Part shown: positions 8,967 to 19,343 of the stretch, piece after piece | Position numbering within the stretch: position 1 is the first letter of the stretch | Layout: each line of letters starts with the position of its first letter | Source: SAR86 cluster bacterium AG-390-O18 | GTDB taxonomy: Bacteria > Pseudomonadota > Gammaproteobacteria > Magnimaribacterales > AG-339-G14 | Reading direction: 5' to 3' | Assembly (NCBI GenBank): GCA_003279605.1 | Contig: QCHF01000002.1 | Span: 128,529-192,528, forward strand | Length of the DNA stretch: 64,000 nucleotides | The notes under the pieces: generated by a model | The model's input: only the letters and a program-made list of their open reading frames with translations | Told to the model about the DNA's origin: nothing | The model's database searches: none | Made by a program: the position numbers and the translations under genes

Positions 8967-9269
8967 TTATTCCATATCTATTTTGACGCCACATTCTGAA
9001 GCAGCAGACATGATCTTCCCCATTGCAGAAAACAATAACTGCATATTTGCTCCAGCAGCTTTTTCCTCATTGAAAGCAATTTCAGTCTCTTCTGAAGACA
9101 TGCTAGCCAGAGATTTAGACATCATGCATTCGCAATCTCCTCTATCATTTTTTTCTGCACAATCATCTATTCTACTTTGTTGTTCAGAAGTGAAAGAATT
9201 ACCACAGGATATCAATATGGTTATAAACCCATAAATAATAAAATTCTTGATTAAAATTTTGTTTTTCAT
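8967..9269 (-). CDS. Putative lipoprotein of unknown function
   Basis: MKNKILIKNFIIYGFITILISCGNSF lipobox; GGAGAAT RBS before ATG at 9269 (track start 9344 likely too far upstream). Confidence 0.65.
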   Translation of the reverse strand: MKNKILIKNFIIYGFITILISCGNSFTSEQQSRIDDCAEKNDRGDCECMMSKSLASMSSEETEIAFNEEKAAGANMQLLFSAMGKIMSAASECGVKIDME

Positions 9270-9378
9270 ATTATTCTCCTTATGTTTTATGAGTTTATTT
9301 TGTACTGAAAAAAAACCAAAGTATATATAAAAAGAATATTCCATTTTGAGAAAGAATAAAAAAAAGTAAAATTATCTT

Positions 9379-10605
9379 ATGGCTGAAAAACTATTATTAG
9401 AAGGCTTAAATGTCATTGATGCGGGAAGTTTTATCGCAGGGCCAGTATCAACAACAATTCTTTCTGATTTTGGTGCAGAAGTTATCAAGATTGAACCGCC
9501 AAAGATTGGTGATAGTTTAAGACACCTAATTTCTAGAACAAAAAGAGTAAATCCGATCTCTGATAAAGATTATTGTTGGCATTTAACTTCAAGAAATAAA
9601 AAAAGTTTGGCCTTAAATCTAGGAGATCCAAAGGGACAAAAAATTTTGCAAGAATTGGTAAAAGTTTCTGACGTATTTGTAACCAATATGCCCAAAAGAA
9701 TAAGAGATAAATTAAAAATTAATGCCTCAGACTTACTTCCTCTAAATGAAAGGCTAATTTATGGATCTTTGACAGGCTATGGTGAAGATGGTCCTGACTC
9801 GCACAGAACTGCCTTTGATACCATGGCTTGGTGGGCTCGGAGTGGCTTGATGGATATCGTAAGACCATCGGATAATTCTACTCCTGGGATGCCTCCAATA
9901 GGTATGGGAGATCAACCAACGGGAGTATCTTTATTTGCAAGCATCATGACAGCTCTTTATAGAAGAGAAAAAACAGGCAAAGGCGGAGAAGTAAATACTT
10001 CCTTAATGGCGAATGGTGCGTGGTCTAATGGATCTTTCATTCAAGCGGCGCTTTTTGATGCTGATTTTCCTGACAAAAAAACTGAATTTACTCCTCACCC
10101 TTTTGGTGGTCGATATGAAACTAAAGATGGAAGATATCTTTTATTAGCTATCATTGATGCCGCTAAAGAATGGCCTAAATTATTAAAAGCTCTCGATATA
10201 GAATATTTAAACAGCGATGAAAGATTCTCATCATTTCAAAAAATGAACGAAAATTATCAAGAGCTTTACAAAAAACTTGAAAAAATCTTTAAGCAATATA
10301 ACTTGAAAGAAATAGTTGAAAAATTAAGATTCTCTGAAGTTACTTTTGGTATTCTTAGCAAATCTACTGATCACAAAAAGGATGAGCAATTTTTAAAAAG
10401 CGAGGTACTAGTTAACTTTTCAAAAGATAGTTTTGAAACTGAGAACCTAACAGTTAATAGCCCAGTATTTCTTAAAGATGAACCCAAAAAAACTCCTTCC
10501 AGAGGACCTGACTTAGGTGAACATTCCAAAGAAATTCTTTCTGGCATTGGTATTGATTCAAAAGAACTCGACAAACTTAAAGAAGACGGGATTATAGATT
10601 TTTAA
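9379..10605 (+). CDS. CoA transferase family III (CaiB/BaiF)
   Basis: LLLEGLNVIDAGSFIAGPVSTTILSDFGAEVIKIEPPKIGDSLR; typical family III. Confidence 0.92.
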   Translation: MAEKLLLEGLNVIDAGSFIAGPVSTTILSDFGAEVIKIEPPKIGDSLRHLISRTKRVNPISDKDYCWHLTSRNKKSLALNLGDPKGQKILQELVKVSDVFVTNMPKRIRDKLKINASDLLPLNERLIYGSLTGYGEDGPDSHRTAFDTMAWWARSGLMDIVRPSDNSTPGMPPIGMGDQPTGVSLFASIMTALYRREKTGKGGEVNTSLMANGAWSNGSFIQAALFDADFPDKKTEFTPHPFGGRYETKDGRYLLLAIIDAAKEWPKLLKALDIEYLNSDERFSSFQKMNENYQELYKKLEKIFKQYNLKEIVEKLRFSEVTFGILSKSTDHKKDEQFLKSEVLVNFSKDSFETENLTVNSPVFLKDEPKKTPSRGPDLGEHSKEILSGIGIDSKELDKLKEDGIIDF

Positions 10606-10665
10606 AAATTAGAAAACTTAGCTTTAAAAAAAACTAGAATATAATACTCAACATAGGGGAAAATA

Positions 10666-11193
10666 ATGAGAACAATAGAAAATCTATTAGAGGGCTTAAT
10701 TTACGCCAGTAGATGGCTTTTAGCACCCATTTACATGATTTTGTGTCTTTGCTTGGCACTTATCGCCATAACTACAATTCAACACTTTATTCAATATGCT
10801 CCGGGTTTGATGAGTATGAAGTTAAAAGAAGTGCTTTTATTTGTTCTGCAAGTGGTAGATCTAGCTTTAATAGCTAACCTTGTCGTGATGATTATTTTTT
10901 CTGGTTACGAAAATTTTATTTCTAAAATTGACGTAGCAAAAGGTGACAGAGATAGGCCAGATTGGATGGGTTCGGTTGATTTCAGCGACCTAAAAATAAA
11001 ACTGGTTGCCTCAATTTTAGCTATATCTGGAATTGGATTACTTGAAACGTTTCTTAAAATTGCAGGTTCAGGCGATGTTGCGGTGAGTGAGGTAGAGATT
11101 AAGTGGATGGTTATCATTCATATCATTTTCATAATCTCTGGATTGCTTTTAGCAATGATGGATTATGTAGCCCATCGAAGCAGCAAACATTAA
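10666..11193 (+). CDS. YqhA family (TIGR00645-like) membrane protein
   Basis: LLEGLIYASRWLLAPIYMILCLCLALI; PDWMGSVDFSDLKIKLVASILAISGIGLLETFL. Confidence 0.85.
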   Translation: MRTIENLLEGLIYASRWLLAPIYMILCLCLALIAITTIQHFIQYAPGLMSMKLKEVLLFVLQVVDLALIANLVVMIIFSGYENFISKIDVAKGDRDRPDWMGSVDFSDLKIKLVASILAISGIGLLETFLKIAGSGDVAVSEVEIKWMVIIHIIFIISGLLLAMMDYVAHRSSKH

Positions 11194-11196
11194 ATA

Positions 11197-11844
11197 TTAA
11201 AAATATCTTTTTGCTAAAAGCCAAAAGAAGAAAGGTATTATCGCAATACCTATGAATGCTATTGAGGCAGATTGGCTTGTAAGTGCTGCTGTACCTATGA
11301 AGGCGTAAACTACTGAAATTAATAAATTACTCACAATCATTACGGTTAGAAAAGTACTCCATTTCATGCCAGCTAAACCAGCAGCCACTGTTGAAATTTC
11401 TGCTAGAGCTGGAGCGGGTCTCGCAATCAATAAAATGCTGACACCAAATTTTTTTGCCACCTCTTCTGATCTTTCTAAATCTTCTTGACTGAGTATTTTT
11501 TTTGCTAAGGGTTTGGCAGCATACTTTCCGATCGTAAAGCCGATTATCGAACCTAAAGTAAGTCCTATCCATATGATAGGTATGGATAAATAAAATCCTA
11601 AAATAGCTCCAGCAAAAGTATTGGTAACACCATTTGGAATTGGTAAAAAAACATCTGCTGCCAATGCGAAAATGACCAAAATGGAGTTTAAAAATTGATT
11701 GTTTCCACTCCACTCAATAAATTGATCTGTTAAGTCAGCTATCGATGACTCAAGTAATGACAAAGGTAATATTATTGAAGTCAAAATAATTATGATAAAA
11801 CCCAGAATCTTTAAGAGAGTATAGATATTCATTACTTTTTGCAT
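11197..11844 (-). CDS. DedA/VTT-domain (SNARE-associated) membrane protein
   Basis: FLPIPNGVTNTFAGAILGF...GFTIGKYAAKPLAKK...IARPAPALAEISTVAAGLAGM. Confidence 0.8.
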   Translation of the reverse strand: MQKVMNIYTLLKILGFIIIILTSIILPLSLLESSIADLTDQFIEWSGNNQFLNSILVIFALAADVFLPIPNGVTNTFAGAILGFYLSIPIIWIGLTLGSIIGFTIGKYAAKPLAKKILSQEDLERSEEVAKKFGVSILLIARPAPALAEISTVAAGLAGMKWSTFLTVMIVSNLLISVVYAFIGTAALTSQSASIAFIGIAIIPFFFWLLAKRYF

Positions 11845-11926
11845 TTTATATGTTTGTCCAATAGGAAAAAATTTAATTCAAGATTTTTGTGAATGTTAGA
11901 ATATGGCAGTTATACTGTCATTTCCG

Positions 11927-13903
11927 ATGTTTAAAAATATATTTTTTTTCTTATTTGTAATTACTTTTTTTTTCTCTTGTTCTGAATTTGAAAGAAAAAC
12001 AGAAAAAGAATTAGCTCAAGAAAAATTTGGAGATATCCCTCTAGTCGAATACAAGCCTAGTCCCAATCCAGATAAAAATGCCTATTTTGGCGACTTGCAT
12101 GTTCATACGGAAAATTCTTTTGATGCCTATACCTTTGGCACTACTGCTTCTCCCGCTGATGCTTATAAATACGCTAAAGGTGAAGCAATAAAACACCCTA
12201 CTGGTTATCACATTCAGTTATCAAGGCCTTTGGATTTTTATGCAGTTACCGATCATGGAGTATTTCTTGGTGTAGTTAAAGAAGCTGCTGATCCAGATAG
12301 TGAAATTGGACAATATGAACTTACTAAGCCTCTACATAATATGAATGAAAATATAAGTAATAGTATTTTCTCCATTATTAGAAGAGGAGGAACATTTAGA
12401 CCATTTGCCCAAGAATTGGCAAATAGCATCCAAGACGGAACTGTAGATATGAAGATTTTACAGAAAGTTATGAATGATACTTGGCTCAAAACGATTGAAG
12501 CTGCAGATCAAGCCTACGTTCCAGGTTCATTTACAACCTTTGCTGCCTATGAATATTCTTCATCGGTTGAGATTTATGATACTTATTTGCACAGAAATGT
12601 AATTTTTAGAGACACAAAAAGCCTACCCAAAAGAATTTTTACACGGGGCGATAGTTTAAATCCAGAAGACCTTTGGAAATGGATGGATGGACTAAGACTT
12701 AAAGGTATAGAAAGCTTAGCAATTCCTCACAATTCAAATATTTCAGGAGGTGCTGCTTTTAGGATGACTTACTATGACGGCAAACCCATAGATGAAGCAT
12801 ATGCGCTGCAAAGAATAAGAAATGAGCCTTTAGTTGAAGTTACTCAAGCAAAGGGTTCCTCCGAAACGCATCCTTTATTATCAAAAAATGATGAATGGGC
12901 AGCATTTGAAATACCGGTAGAAAAGCAAGCTAAAGTTTTAGAAAATGCGAAAGGAAGTTATGTCCGAAATGCTTACTTAAGAGGACTGGCTTTAGCTGAA
13001 CAAGGCTTAACAAATCCCTACAAATTTGGCCTTGCAGGTGCAAGTGACACTCATGTTGCTGGAGGTTCCTACAGTGAAGAAACTTTCTTTTCAAAAATTG
13101 GTCTGTTAGATGGAACTCCAGAACTAAGAGGTTCAGTTCCTTTCAATTGGGCTTTAGCTAAAGCTGCAAAAATCTTTAGACCAGAATCTTTTGCTGAAAT
13201 TAATGGTAAAGACTATATGGCAGTAACAGACAGACTGATTGGCTTCTCAGCTTCAGGCCTTACTGGAGTTTGGGCGAAAGAAAACACTCGTGAGGATATT
13301 TATGACGCCTTCAGAAGAAAAGAAACCTTTGCTACCAGTGGCCCAAGAATTAAAGTGCGCTTTTTTTCAGGGTATGATTTTGAAGATGCCAAAATTAATG
13401 ACTTGGATCTTGTTAAAAAAGCCTATGAGGATAATCTATCTATGGGTTCCACCATTAATATAGAAAAAGAGAAGGAACCAAAGTTTTTGGTATGGGCTTC
13501 TGCAGACCCATTGGGTGCGCCGCTTCAAAGAATTCAAATAATTAAAGGTTGGTTAGAAAATGGAGAACACCAAGAAAGGGTATATGACGTTGTGTGTTCA
13601 GATGGATTAGTTGTCAATTCATCAACACATCGTTGTCCTGACAATGGAGCTAAAGTTGATATTGAAAACTGTTCTGTAAGTAGAAATTCTGGAGCCTCAG
13701 AGTTGAAGACTTTTTGGTTAGATCCTGATTTCTTAATGGATCAAAGAGCTTTTTATTACATAAGGGTTTTAGAGAATCCAGTTTGTCGATGGTCAACTTG
13801 GGACTCGATCAGGGCAGGTGTTGAACCAAGATCTGATATTCCAGCAACCATACAAGAAAGGGCCTGGACTTCACCAATTTGGTTTGAACCAACCAAATCT
13901 TGA
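11927..13903 (+). CDS. DUF3604 domain lipoprotein (PHP-like metal-dependent)
   Basis: Lipobox FFSC; AYFGDLHVHTENSFDAYTFGT, DFYAVTDHGVFLG; typical DUF3604. Track start 11903, ATG at 11927 fits signal peptide better. Confidence 0.9.
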   Translation: MFKNIFFFLFVITFFFSCSEFERKTEKELAQEKFGDIPLVEYKPSPNPDKNAYFGDLHVHTENSFDAYTFGTTASPADAYKYAKGEAIKHPTGYHIQLSRPLDFYAVTDHGVFLGVVKEAADPDSEIGQYELTKPLHNMNENISNSIFSIIRRGGTFRPFAQELANSIQDGTVDMKILQKVMNDTWLKTIEAADQAYVPGSFTTFAAYEYSSSVEIYDTYLHRNVIFRDTKSLPKRIFTRGDSLNPEDLWKWMDGLRLKGIESLAIPHNSNISGGAAFRMTYYDGKPIDEAYALQRIRNEPLVEVTQAKGSSETHPLLSKNDEWAAFEIPVEKQAKVLENAKGSYVRNAYLRGLALAEQGLTNPYKFGLAGASDTHVAGGSYSEETFFSKIGLLDGTPELRGSVPFNWALAKAAKIFRPESFAEINGKDYMAVTDRLIGFSASGLTGVWAKENTREDIYDAFRRKETFATSGPRIKVRFFSGYDFEDAKINDLDLVKKAYEDNLSMGSTINIEKEKEPKFLVWASADPLGAPLQRIQIIKGWLENGEHQERVYDVVCSDGLVVNSSTHRCPDNGAKVDIENCSVSRNSGASELKTFWLDPDFLMDQRAFYYIRVLENPVCRWSTWDSIRAGVEPRSDIPATIQERAWTSPIWFEPTKS

Positions 13904-13941
13904 AAAATTTATTTCTCTGTTAGAAAATTATTTCACTTGTT

Positions 13942-15240
13942 ATGAAATCTCTGTTCTCAAAAATTAAAAATCTTTTGCTAATTGGTGCTTACAAAACTTT
14001 AGTGATTTTTGAAAAAATTACTAACAAAGGAATAGCCTTGGATTTCATTTCGAAAGATTACATCGATAATCCTTATAAGACTTACAACTTGATGAGATCC
14101 CACAAACCAATTTTATTTTCTCAGACAACAAGATTGCATTGGGTCACTAAGATGGAATTTGCTCAAGAAATGTTGAGAGATAAGAGATTTAGTGTGGATG
14201 ATCGTAAATATCCGATAGCAGATAAACGTAGAAAAGAATTCAAAAAAGCTGGGAGAGAAATAATGTTGGAACAGTTCGAAAATCCCAGTATGTTGAAGCT
14301 TGATCCTCCTGATCATTCTCGAATAAGAAAACTCGTTCAGTATGGATTTACCAATAGATATATTTCTTCATTAGAGCCTGAAATTAAGTCCGTTGTAGAT
14401 AGTTGTCTAGATAAAATCCATAATCAAGATTCTTTTGATTTGATAGAGGATTTAGCAAAGCCCTTGCCCGCAATAGTGATTGCAAAAATGATGGGACTTC
14501 CTGATAAAGATTTAGATCAATTTCAATCTTGGTCTGAGGATCTTCTCGTAGGAGTAGGTGGAATAGGAACTACAAAGGAAGATATCAAAAAATCAGGTGA
14601 TGCTTATGAGTCTTTAATTAATTATTTTGAAGAGATAATTTTAGAAAGAAAAGATTCACCAGGGGAAGATTTCATTGGCAAATTGATTAAGGCTGAGGAA
14701 GAAGGTGACAAATTAAACATCAAGGAAATGTATGGCACTTGCCTGCTGCTATTAATTGCAGGTCATGAAACTACTACCCGTTTAATTGGAAATGGAATCT
14801 TCACATTATTTAGACATCAAGAGCAATTTGATCATCTTATAAATAATTACAATTTGATTCCCAATGCCATAGAAGAAATGCTTAGATATGAACCGCCAGT
14901 TCATGCCACTGTCAGATTTGCTGAAAATGATATGACCTATGATGAAAAATCCTACAAAAGAGGAACTGCTTTTGCAGTTAGTATAGCGGGTGCCAATAGA
15001 GATCCTGAGGCTAATAAAAATCCTAATGAATTTAATATTCTAAGAGAAGACATCAACCACATCTCTTTTGGTTATGGTCCACACATGTGTATTGGGGCAA
15101 GCTTAGCTAGGATAGAGTCAAGAATAGCTTTTGAAGTTTTATTTGACAGATACCCTAGGATGGCTCTCATGGAGAAAAATCCTATCTGGGGAAAGAATCT
15201 TATTTTTAGAGGGTTTAATAATTTAAAAATAAGAACTTAA
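13942..15240 (+). CDS. Cytochrome P450
   Basis: I-helix LLLIAGHETTTRLIGNG, EEMLRYEPPVH, heme loop FGYGPHMCIGASLARIE. Confidence 0.96.
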   Translation: MKSLFSKIKNLLLIGAYKTLVIFEKITNKGIALDFISKDYIDNPYKTYNLMRSHKPILFSQTTRLHWVTKMEFAQEMLRDKRFSVDDRKYPIADKRRKEFKKAGREIMLEQFENPSMLKLDPPDHSRIRKLVQYGFTNRYISSLEPEIKSVVDSCLDKIHNQDSFDLIEDLAKPLPAIVIAKMMGLPDKDLDQFQSWSEDLLVGVGGIGTTKEDIKKSGDAYESLINYFEEIILERKDSPGEDFIGKLIKAEEEGDKLNIKEMYGTCLLLLIAGHETTTRLIGNGIFTLFRHQEQFDHLINNYNLIPNAIEEMLRYEPPVHATVRFAENDMTYDEKSYKRGTAFAVSIAGANRDPEANKNPNEFNILREDINHISFGYGPHMCIGASLARIESRIAFEVLFDRYPRMALMEKNPIWGKNLIFRGFNNLKIRT

Positions 15241-15271
15241 AAAAAAGGCACCCTATTGGGCGCCTTTTTTT
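15241..15271. terminator. Bidirectional intrinsic terminator between P450 and TonB receptor
   Basis: aaaaaaGGCACCCtattGGGCGCCtttttt, A-run/T-run flanks, one mismatch. Confidence 0.85.
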
Positions 15272-15284
15272 ATAAAGAGTTTAT

Positions 15285-18008
15285 TTAGAACTTATGTATA
15301 ACTTCTAAACCTGCTCTCATACCTGGATAGTACTTGATTCTAGCACCACCACCTTGACTTTGAGGATAGATAAGAGAGAAAGCTATATCATCTTTTTCAT
15401 CAAGACAATTAGTACAGAAGCCTCTTAAGGAAGTTCCGTTATTAAACTCTATCGTTGTAGAAAAGTTTAATCTTTCAATAGTATCGTTGAATGTAAGACC
15501 TTCTACTCTTTCATCACCTAAAGCGATATCAGATTTATATGAGTAACTAGCACCTATAACTACATCTCCGATATCTGTAGGCTGAACATGATTCACTGAA
15601 AGAATCATAGATTGTTCAGGAGTCCAAGGCATGCTTCCGCCTGCTCTTGAATAAGATCCAGCTGAGTTAGAATTACAAGCTGTAAAAGTACCATGAACTT
15701 CAGACCAATCTCTAGAGTCATCACAATAATTATCATATTGTGCATCGATGTAAGCGTAATCAAAGTTAATTGTTGTGCCCATGCCAACTCTAGCAGTCAT
15801 ATTTAAATCCAAACCATTAATGGTTGAAGCACCTGCATTTCTAGTTAGACCAATTGGCAGTCCCTGAACAACAGAAACTTTAATGAGTTGTTTGTTAGTC
15901 CAGTCATAAGTGTATCCTGTTGCACTTAATCTTAAAGAATCATTAAGAAAAGAACCTTTGTAACCAATTTCATACATTTCCAGTTCTTCTGGATCAAAAC
16001 CTTGATCAACTAACTCTTTAAAATAAGTTGCAAATTGCCACCCACCACCTTTAAAGCCTGTAGCATAAGTGAACCATAACATGGAGTCATCAGTAGGCTT
16101 ATAATCTATAGTCAGTTTAGGATCAGTTGAAGTCCAAGAAGCTTGGTTTGTTGCTGTAAAAGTTTGAGCTGATGAAGCTATTGGCGCAATTCCAATTCCT
16201 TGAAGTGCAACTAAAGTTCCAAATGCAGCTATATAGTCTGCATTCCCAGCTGTATCATTAGCATCTATTGCAGCCAATGTTGGTATAGCTGCTGCTTGAG
16301 CTCCCAGTGCAGCTATTCCGCCATCCACTACTGCTTTTTGTCCAGCAAAAATTTGAGCAGTATAATGGGTAGCTGGATTAGCAGGATTAAAACCTGCTGC
16401 AGTAAGATTATTTGGAATTACTAATTGTGCGGGGACCCCAACTGCATTTGATGAGGTTATATAAGTCATTCCTTTGGTATCATAAGTATATCTAGCTCCC
16501 AAAGTAATATTCCATTGATCTGCCATTGGGATAGTTACCTGACCGAAAGCAGCTGAAGATTTATTATTTATTCTTAAATCTAAAGCAGCAGTTCCATGAT
16601 TTTCATAATTTTGAGAAGTAGCAATTCCCCAATCTTCAGCCAAAAGAGCTTTAGTTTGAGCTGGACCAGTATAGGTTCCTGCCTGATAAGCTTGAAGATT
16701 TGTTATTGCTCCAGCAGTAAATATTCCACCATCAGCAACAGCAACTGCAGCAGCTCCCTGCATATTAAATGCTCCTTCGGGACCTGTTTTAAAAGTATCA
16801 ATTCTGTCACCGTAATCTAAAAAGGAATAGATACCAGCAACCCATTGAATTTCGTCTTCAGCTTTTGAACTCCATCTCAATTCAATATTTGACTGATTGG
16901 TTTTTTGAATAGAAGACTGAGAAAAAGATTTTGCAGCTGTTGCATCAAAATCCTTTAATTCTTCACCTTGGTTTTGGTTAGTAGATGCAATTACAGTTAG
17001 ATCATAATTATCTCTAAACAGTTTAATACGCGTTGCTAATAAATTATCGTCTCTTCTATCAAAAGTATTTTCACTTTGCGTAGCAGAATAAGGGTCAGCT
17101 CTTAAGGCTGCAATTGCAGCATCATCAGATGCGTAAGCTGCGGCAGCTGAAAGATTGGTCTGAAAGACATCTAAGCCTTGAGCTGCTGCTGCAGCACTAG
17201 CCTTTATGAGATTAAACTGTTGAGCGCTACATTCTGTAGCATTTCTACAAATTTTCACTTCGGATATAAGACCATCAACCTTTGAGACGGCATTCTCTGC
17301 AGTAAAAGACCACTCCATATCAGAGCCTTCCCCAAAAAGGGAAAATCTAATATTTTCATTTTTTGGTCCATCATCAGATCCACCAAAACTAGTATCTGTA
17401 TGAACACCTTCAATGTCTTGATAGCCAAGAATCATTCGACCATAAAGACCATCACTTAATTCTCCTGATAACATGTAGCTTAAGGACTCATAGCCAGAGT
17501 CTCCTGCCCCTACTTTAATTTTTTGTTCAAACTCACTAGTTGGTTTTTTATAAAAAATACTTACGGCGCCTCCTAAAGCATTTCTACCGTATAAAGTTCC
17601 TTGAGGACCTTTCAAAATTTCTATACGTTCAATATCTACTAATCCAGACATAACTGATTGAACTCTTGGCATGTAAACTTCATCAACAAACAAAGCATTT
17701 GATGACTCGGATCCAATATCAAATTTAGTTGAACCAATTCCCCTAAGCCAGATGTTAGCTCTTCCAGGATCTTCTCCAGACATCATCATGTCAGGAATCA
17801 TATTTGTTAAGTCGTTTGTATCTCTAACTCCAGCGTCTTCTAACATATCGCCAGAAAAGGCTTGAAGTGCAGAAGGCACATCTAATAAATTTTGTTCTCT
17901 TTTTTGAGAAGTAACTACCATTTCTTCTAAAGCTGTTTGTGCTAAGGAAATAGTAGAGGTTAAAAGAAGAGCTACTGAAACTCCATACTTTAAAAAAATC
18001 TTGAACAT
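15285..18008 (-). CDS. TonB-dependent receptor
   Basis: Signal peptide, TonB box-like LEEMVVTSQKREQNLLDVPSALQAFSGDML, plug IERIEILKGPQGTLYGRNALGGAVSIFYKKP, C-terminal beta barrel. Confidence 0.95.
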   Translation of the reverse strand: MFKIFLKYGVSVALLLTSTISLAQTALEEMVVTSQKREQNLLDVPSALQAFSGDMLEDAGVRDTNDLTNMIPDMMMSGEDPGRANIWLRGIGSTKFDIGSESSNALFVDEVYMPRVQSVMSGLVDIERIEILKGPQGTLYGRNALGGAVSIFYKKPTSEFEQKIKVGAGDSGYESLSYMLSGELSDGLYGRMILGYQDIEGVHTDTSFGGSDDGPKNENIRFSLFGEGSDMEWSFTAENAVSKVDGLISEVKICRNATECSAQQFNLIKASAAAAAQGLDVFQTNLSAAAAYASDDAAIAALRADPYSATQSENTFDRRDDNLLATRIKLFRDNYDLTVIASTNQNQGEELKDFDATAAKSFSQSSIQKTNQSNIELRWSSKAEDEIQWVAGIYSFLDYGDRIDTFKTGPEGAFNMQGAAAVAVADGGIFTAGAITNLQAYQAGTYTGPAQTKALLAEDWGIATSQNYENHGTAALDLRINNKSSAAFGQVTIPMADQWNITLGARYTYDTKGMTYITSSNAVGVPAQLVIPNNLTAAGFNPANPATHYTAQIFAGQKAVVDGGIAALGAQAAAIPTLAAIDANDTAGNADYIAAFGTLVALQGIGIAPIASSAQTFTATNQASWTSTDPKLTIDYKPTDDSMLWFTYATGFKGGGWQFATYFKELVDQGFDPEELEMYEIGYKGSFLNDSLRLSATGYTYDWTNKQLIKVSVVQGLPIGLTRNAGASTINGLDLNMTARVGMGTTINFDYAYIDAQYDNYCDDSRDWSEVHGTFTACNSNSAGSYSRAGGSMPWTPEQSMILSVNHVQPTDIGDVVIGASYSYKSDIALGDERVEGLTFNDTIERLNFSTTIEFNNGTSLRGFCTNCLDEKDDIAFSLIYPQSQGGGARIKYYPGMRAGLEVIHKF

Positions 18009-18064
18009 TTTTCCCCCTGGTTAAATATTGAAAAAAGATTCTATCAAAAAGTAAGATGATTTGT

Positions 18065-18095
18065 GCACTAAAATAGTGCTTCGTAGCACGAAGTG
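18065..18095. promoter_or_regulatory. Nested dyad-symmetric element in TonB receptor/ADH divergent intergenic region
   Basis: GCACTA-aaa-TAGTGC (18065-18079), GTGCT-tcgt-AGCAC (18076-18089), CTTCG-tagca-CGAAG (18079-18093). Confidence 0.55.
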
Positions 18096-18194
18096 ATGTT
18101 AGCTGTCAAAAGAGATAAACCTAACTAAAAGAAGACTTCCCCCAAGAAAATAAATATGATTACATTTAGTCTTTGTTTTAAGTAAGGAGATGAC

Positions 18195-19325
18195 ATGCAA
18201 CTAAGATATTTTAACCAACCCCATTTTGAAAATGGATCTCTCAAGCTAATATCGCAAGTTTTGAAAGAACATGGAATAAGTAAGCCGCTAATTTGTACTG
18301 ATCCTGGTCTAGTGGCTATTGGAATGACTGACAAAATTCGCAATCTCCTTTCAAACGAATTATCTCCAACTTTTTATACAGAAACTCCAGCCAATCCAAC
18401 AGAACAAGCTGTAAATGACGCTTTGGATATGTATAAGCAGAATGATTGTGATGGTGTAGTAGGGTTTGGCGGAGGTTCAAGCATGGATCTTGCTAAGGCA
18501 GTTGCGTTAATGGCAAATCATGAGGGTAATGTCGTAGATTATTCTGTCAATGAAGGTGGTACTGGAAAAATTACAGAAACAGTTCCAACAATTGCCATCC
18601 CAACTACTTCTGGAACAGGAAGTGAGGTCTCTCTTGGGGCAGTCATAATTATGAATGATGGGAGAAAATTAATTTTGGCAAGTGATCATTTAGTACCAAA
18701 TGCAGCCATTTGTGATCCAGAATTAACTTTGGGTCTTCCTCCGGTACTTACAGCTGGGGCAGGAATGGACGCCTTGACTCATTGTATTGAAGCTGTTTTA
18801 TCTCCTTTGGATGATCCACCAGCTGAGGCAATCGGCCTAGATGGTGTAGAGAGGATTATAAGAAAAGAAAGTCTTATTAGAGCTTGCGAAGATGGCCAAG
18901 ATAAAGATGCTAGATGGAACATGATGATGGCATCTACTGAAGGAGCAATGGCTTTTTCAAAAGGCTTAGGAGCTGTGCATTCAATGAGTCATGCTGTTGG
19001 AGCGGATCAAGAACTTAGATTGCATCATGGCACTTTAAATGGTGTGATTTTGCCAACAATCTTGAGATTCAATAAAGATCATGTGGGAGATAAATACGCA
19101 AGAATTGCTAGAGCAATGGGTAAAGATGAATCAACTGACTTAGCGGACGAGATAGAAAAATTAAATGAAAAGATTGGTCTTCCAAATGGATTAGCTGCTA
19201 TGGGGGTCACGGAGGAGATGATTCCTGCTTTAGTAGCGCATTCAATGACTGATCCAAGTAATATGACGACGCCAAGATTACCTTCTCAAGATGAATGGGA
19301 AAAACTATTTTTAGAGGCAATGTAA
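18195..19325 (+). CDS. Iron-containing alcohol dehydrogenase
   Basis: GVVGFGGGSSMDLAKAVA, IPTTSGTGSEVSLGAVI, AGMDALTHCIEA, MSHAVG, HHGTLNGVILP. Confidence 0.95.
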   Translation: MQLRYFNQPHFENGSLKLISQVLKEHGISKPLICTDPGLVAIGMTDKIRNLLSNELSPTFYTETPANPTEQAVNDALDMYKQNDCDGVVGFGGGSSMDLAKAVALMANHEGNVVDYSVNEGGTGKITETVPTIAIPTTSGTGSEVSLGAVIIMNDGRKLILASDHLVPNAAICDPELTLGLPPVLTAGAGMDALTHCIEAVLSPLDDPPAEAIGLDGVERIIRKESLIRACEDGQDKDARWNMMMASTEGAMAFSKGLGAVHSMSHAVGADQELRLHHGTLNGVILPTILRFNKDHVGDKYARIARAMGKDESTDLADEIEKLNEKIGLPNGLAAMGVTEEMIPALVAHSMTDPSNMTTPRLPSQDEWEKLFLEAM

Positions 19326-19343
19326 TTTATATAGGATTTGAAT

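Noticed and set aside
9379-10605. CoA transferase as carnitine-specific CaiB
   Set aside because: Family III membership is clear but substrate cannot be assigned and no other cai genes are present
11327-11713. 128-aa minus-strand ORF
   Set aside because: Out-of-frame overlap of the DedA/VTT gene; Cys/Trp/Arg-rich composition typical of spurious translation
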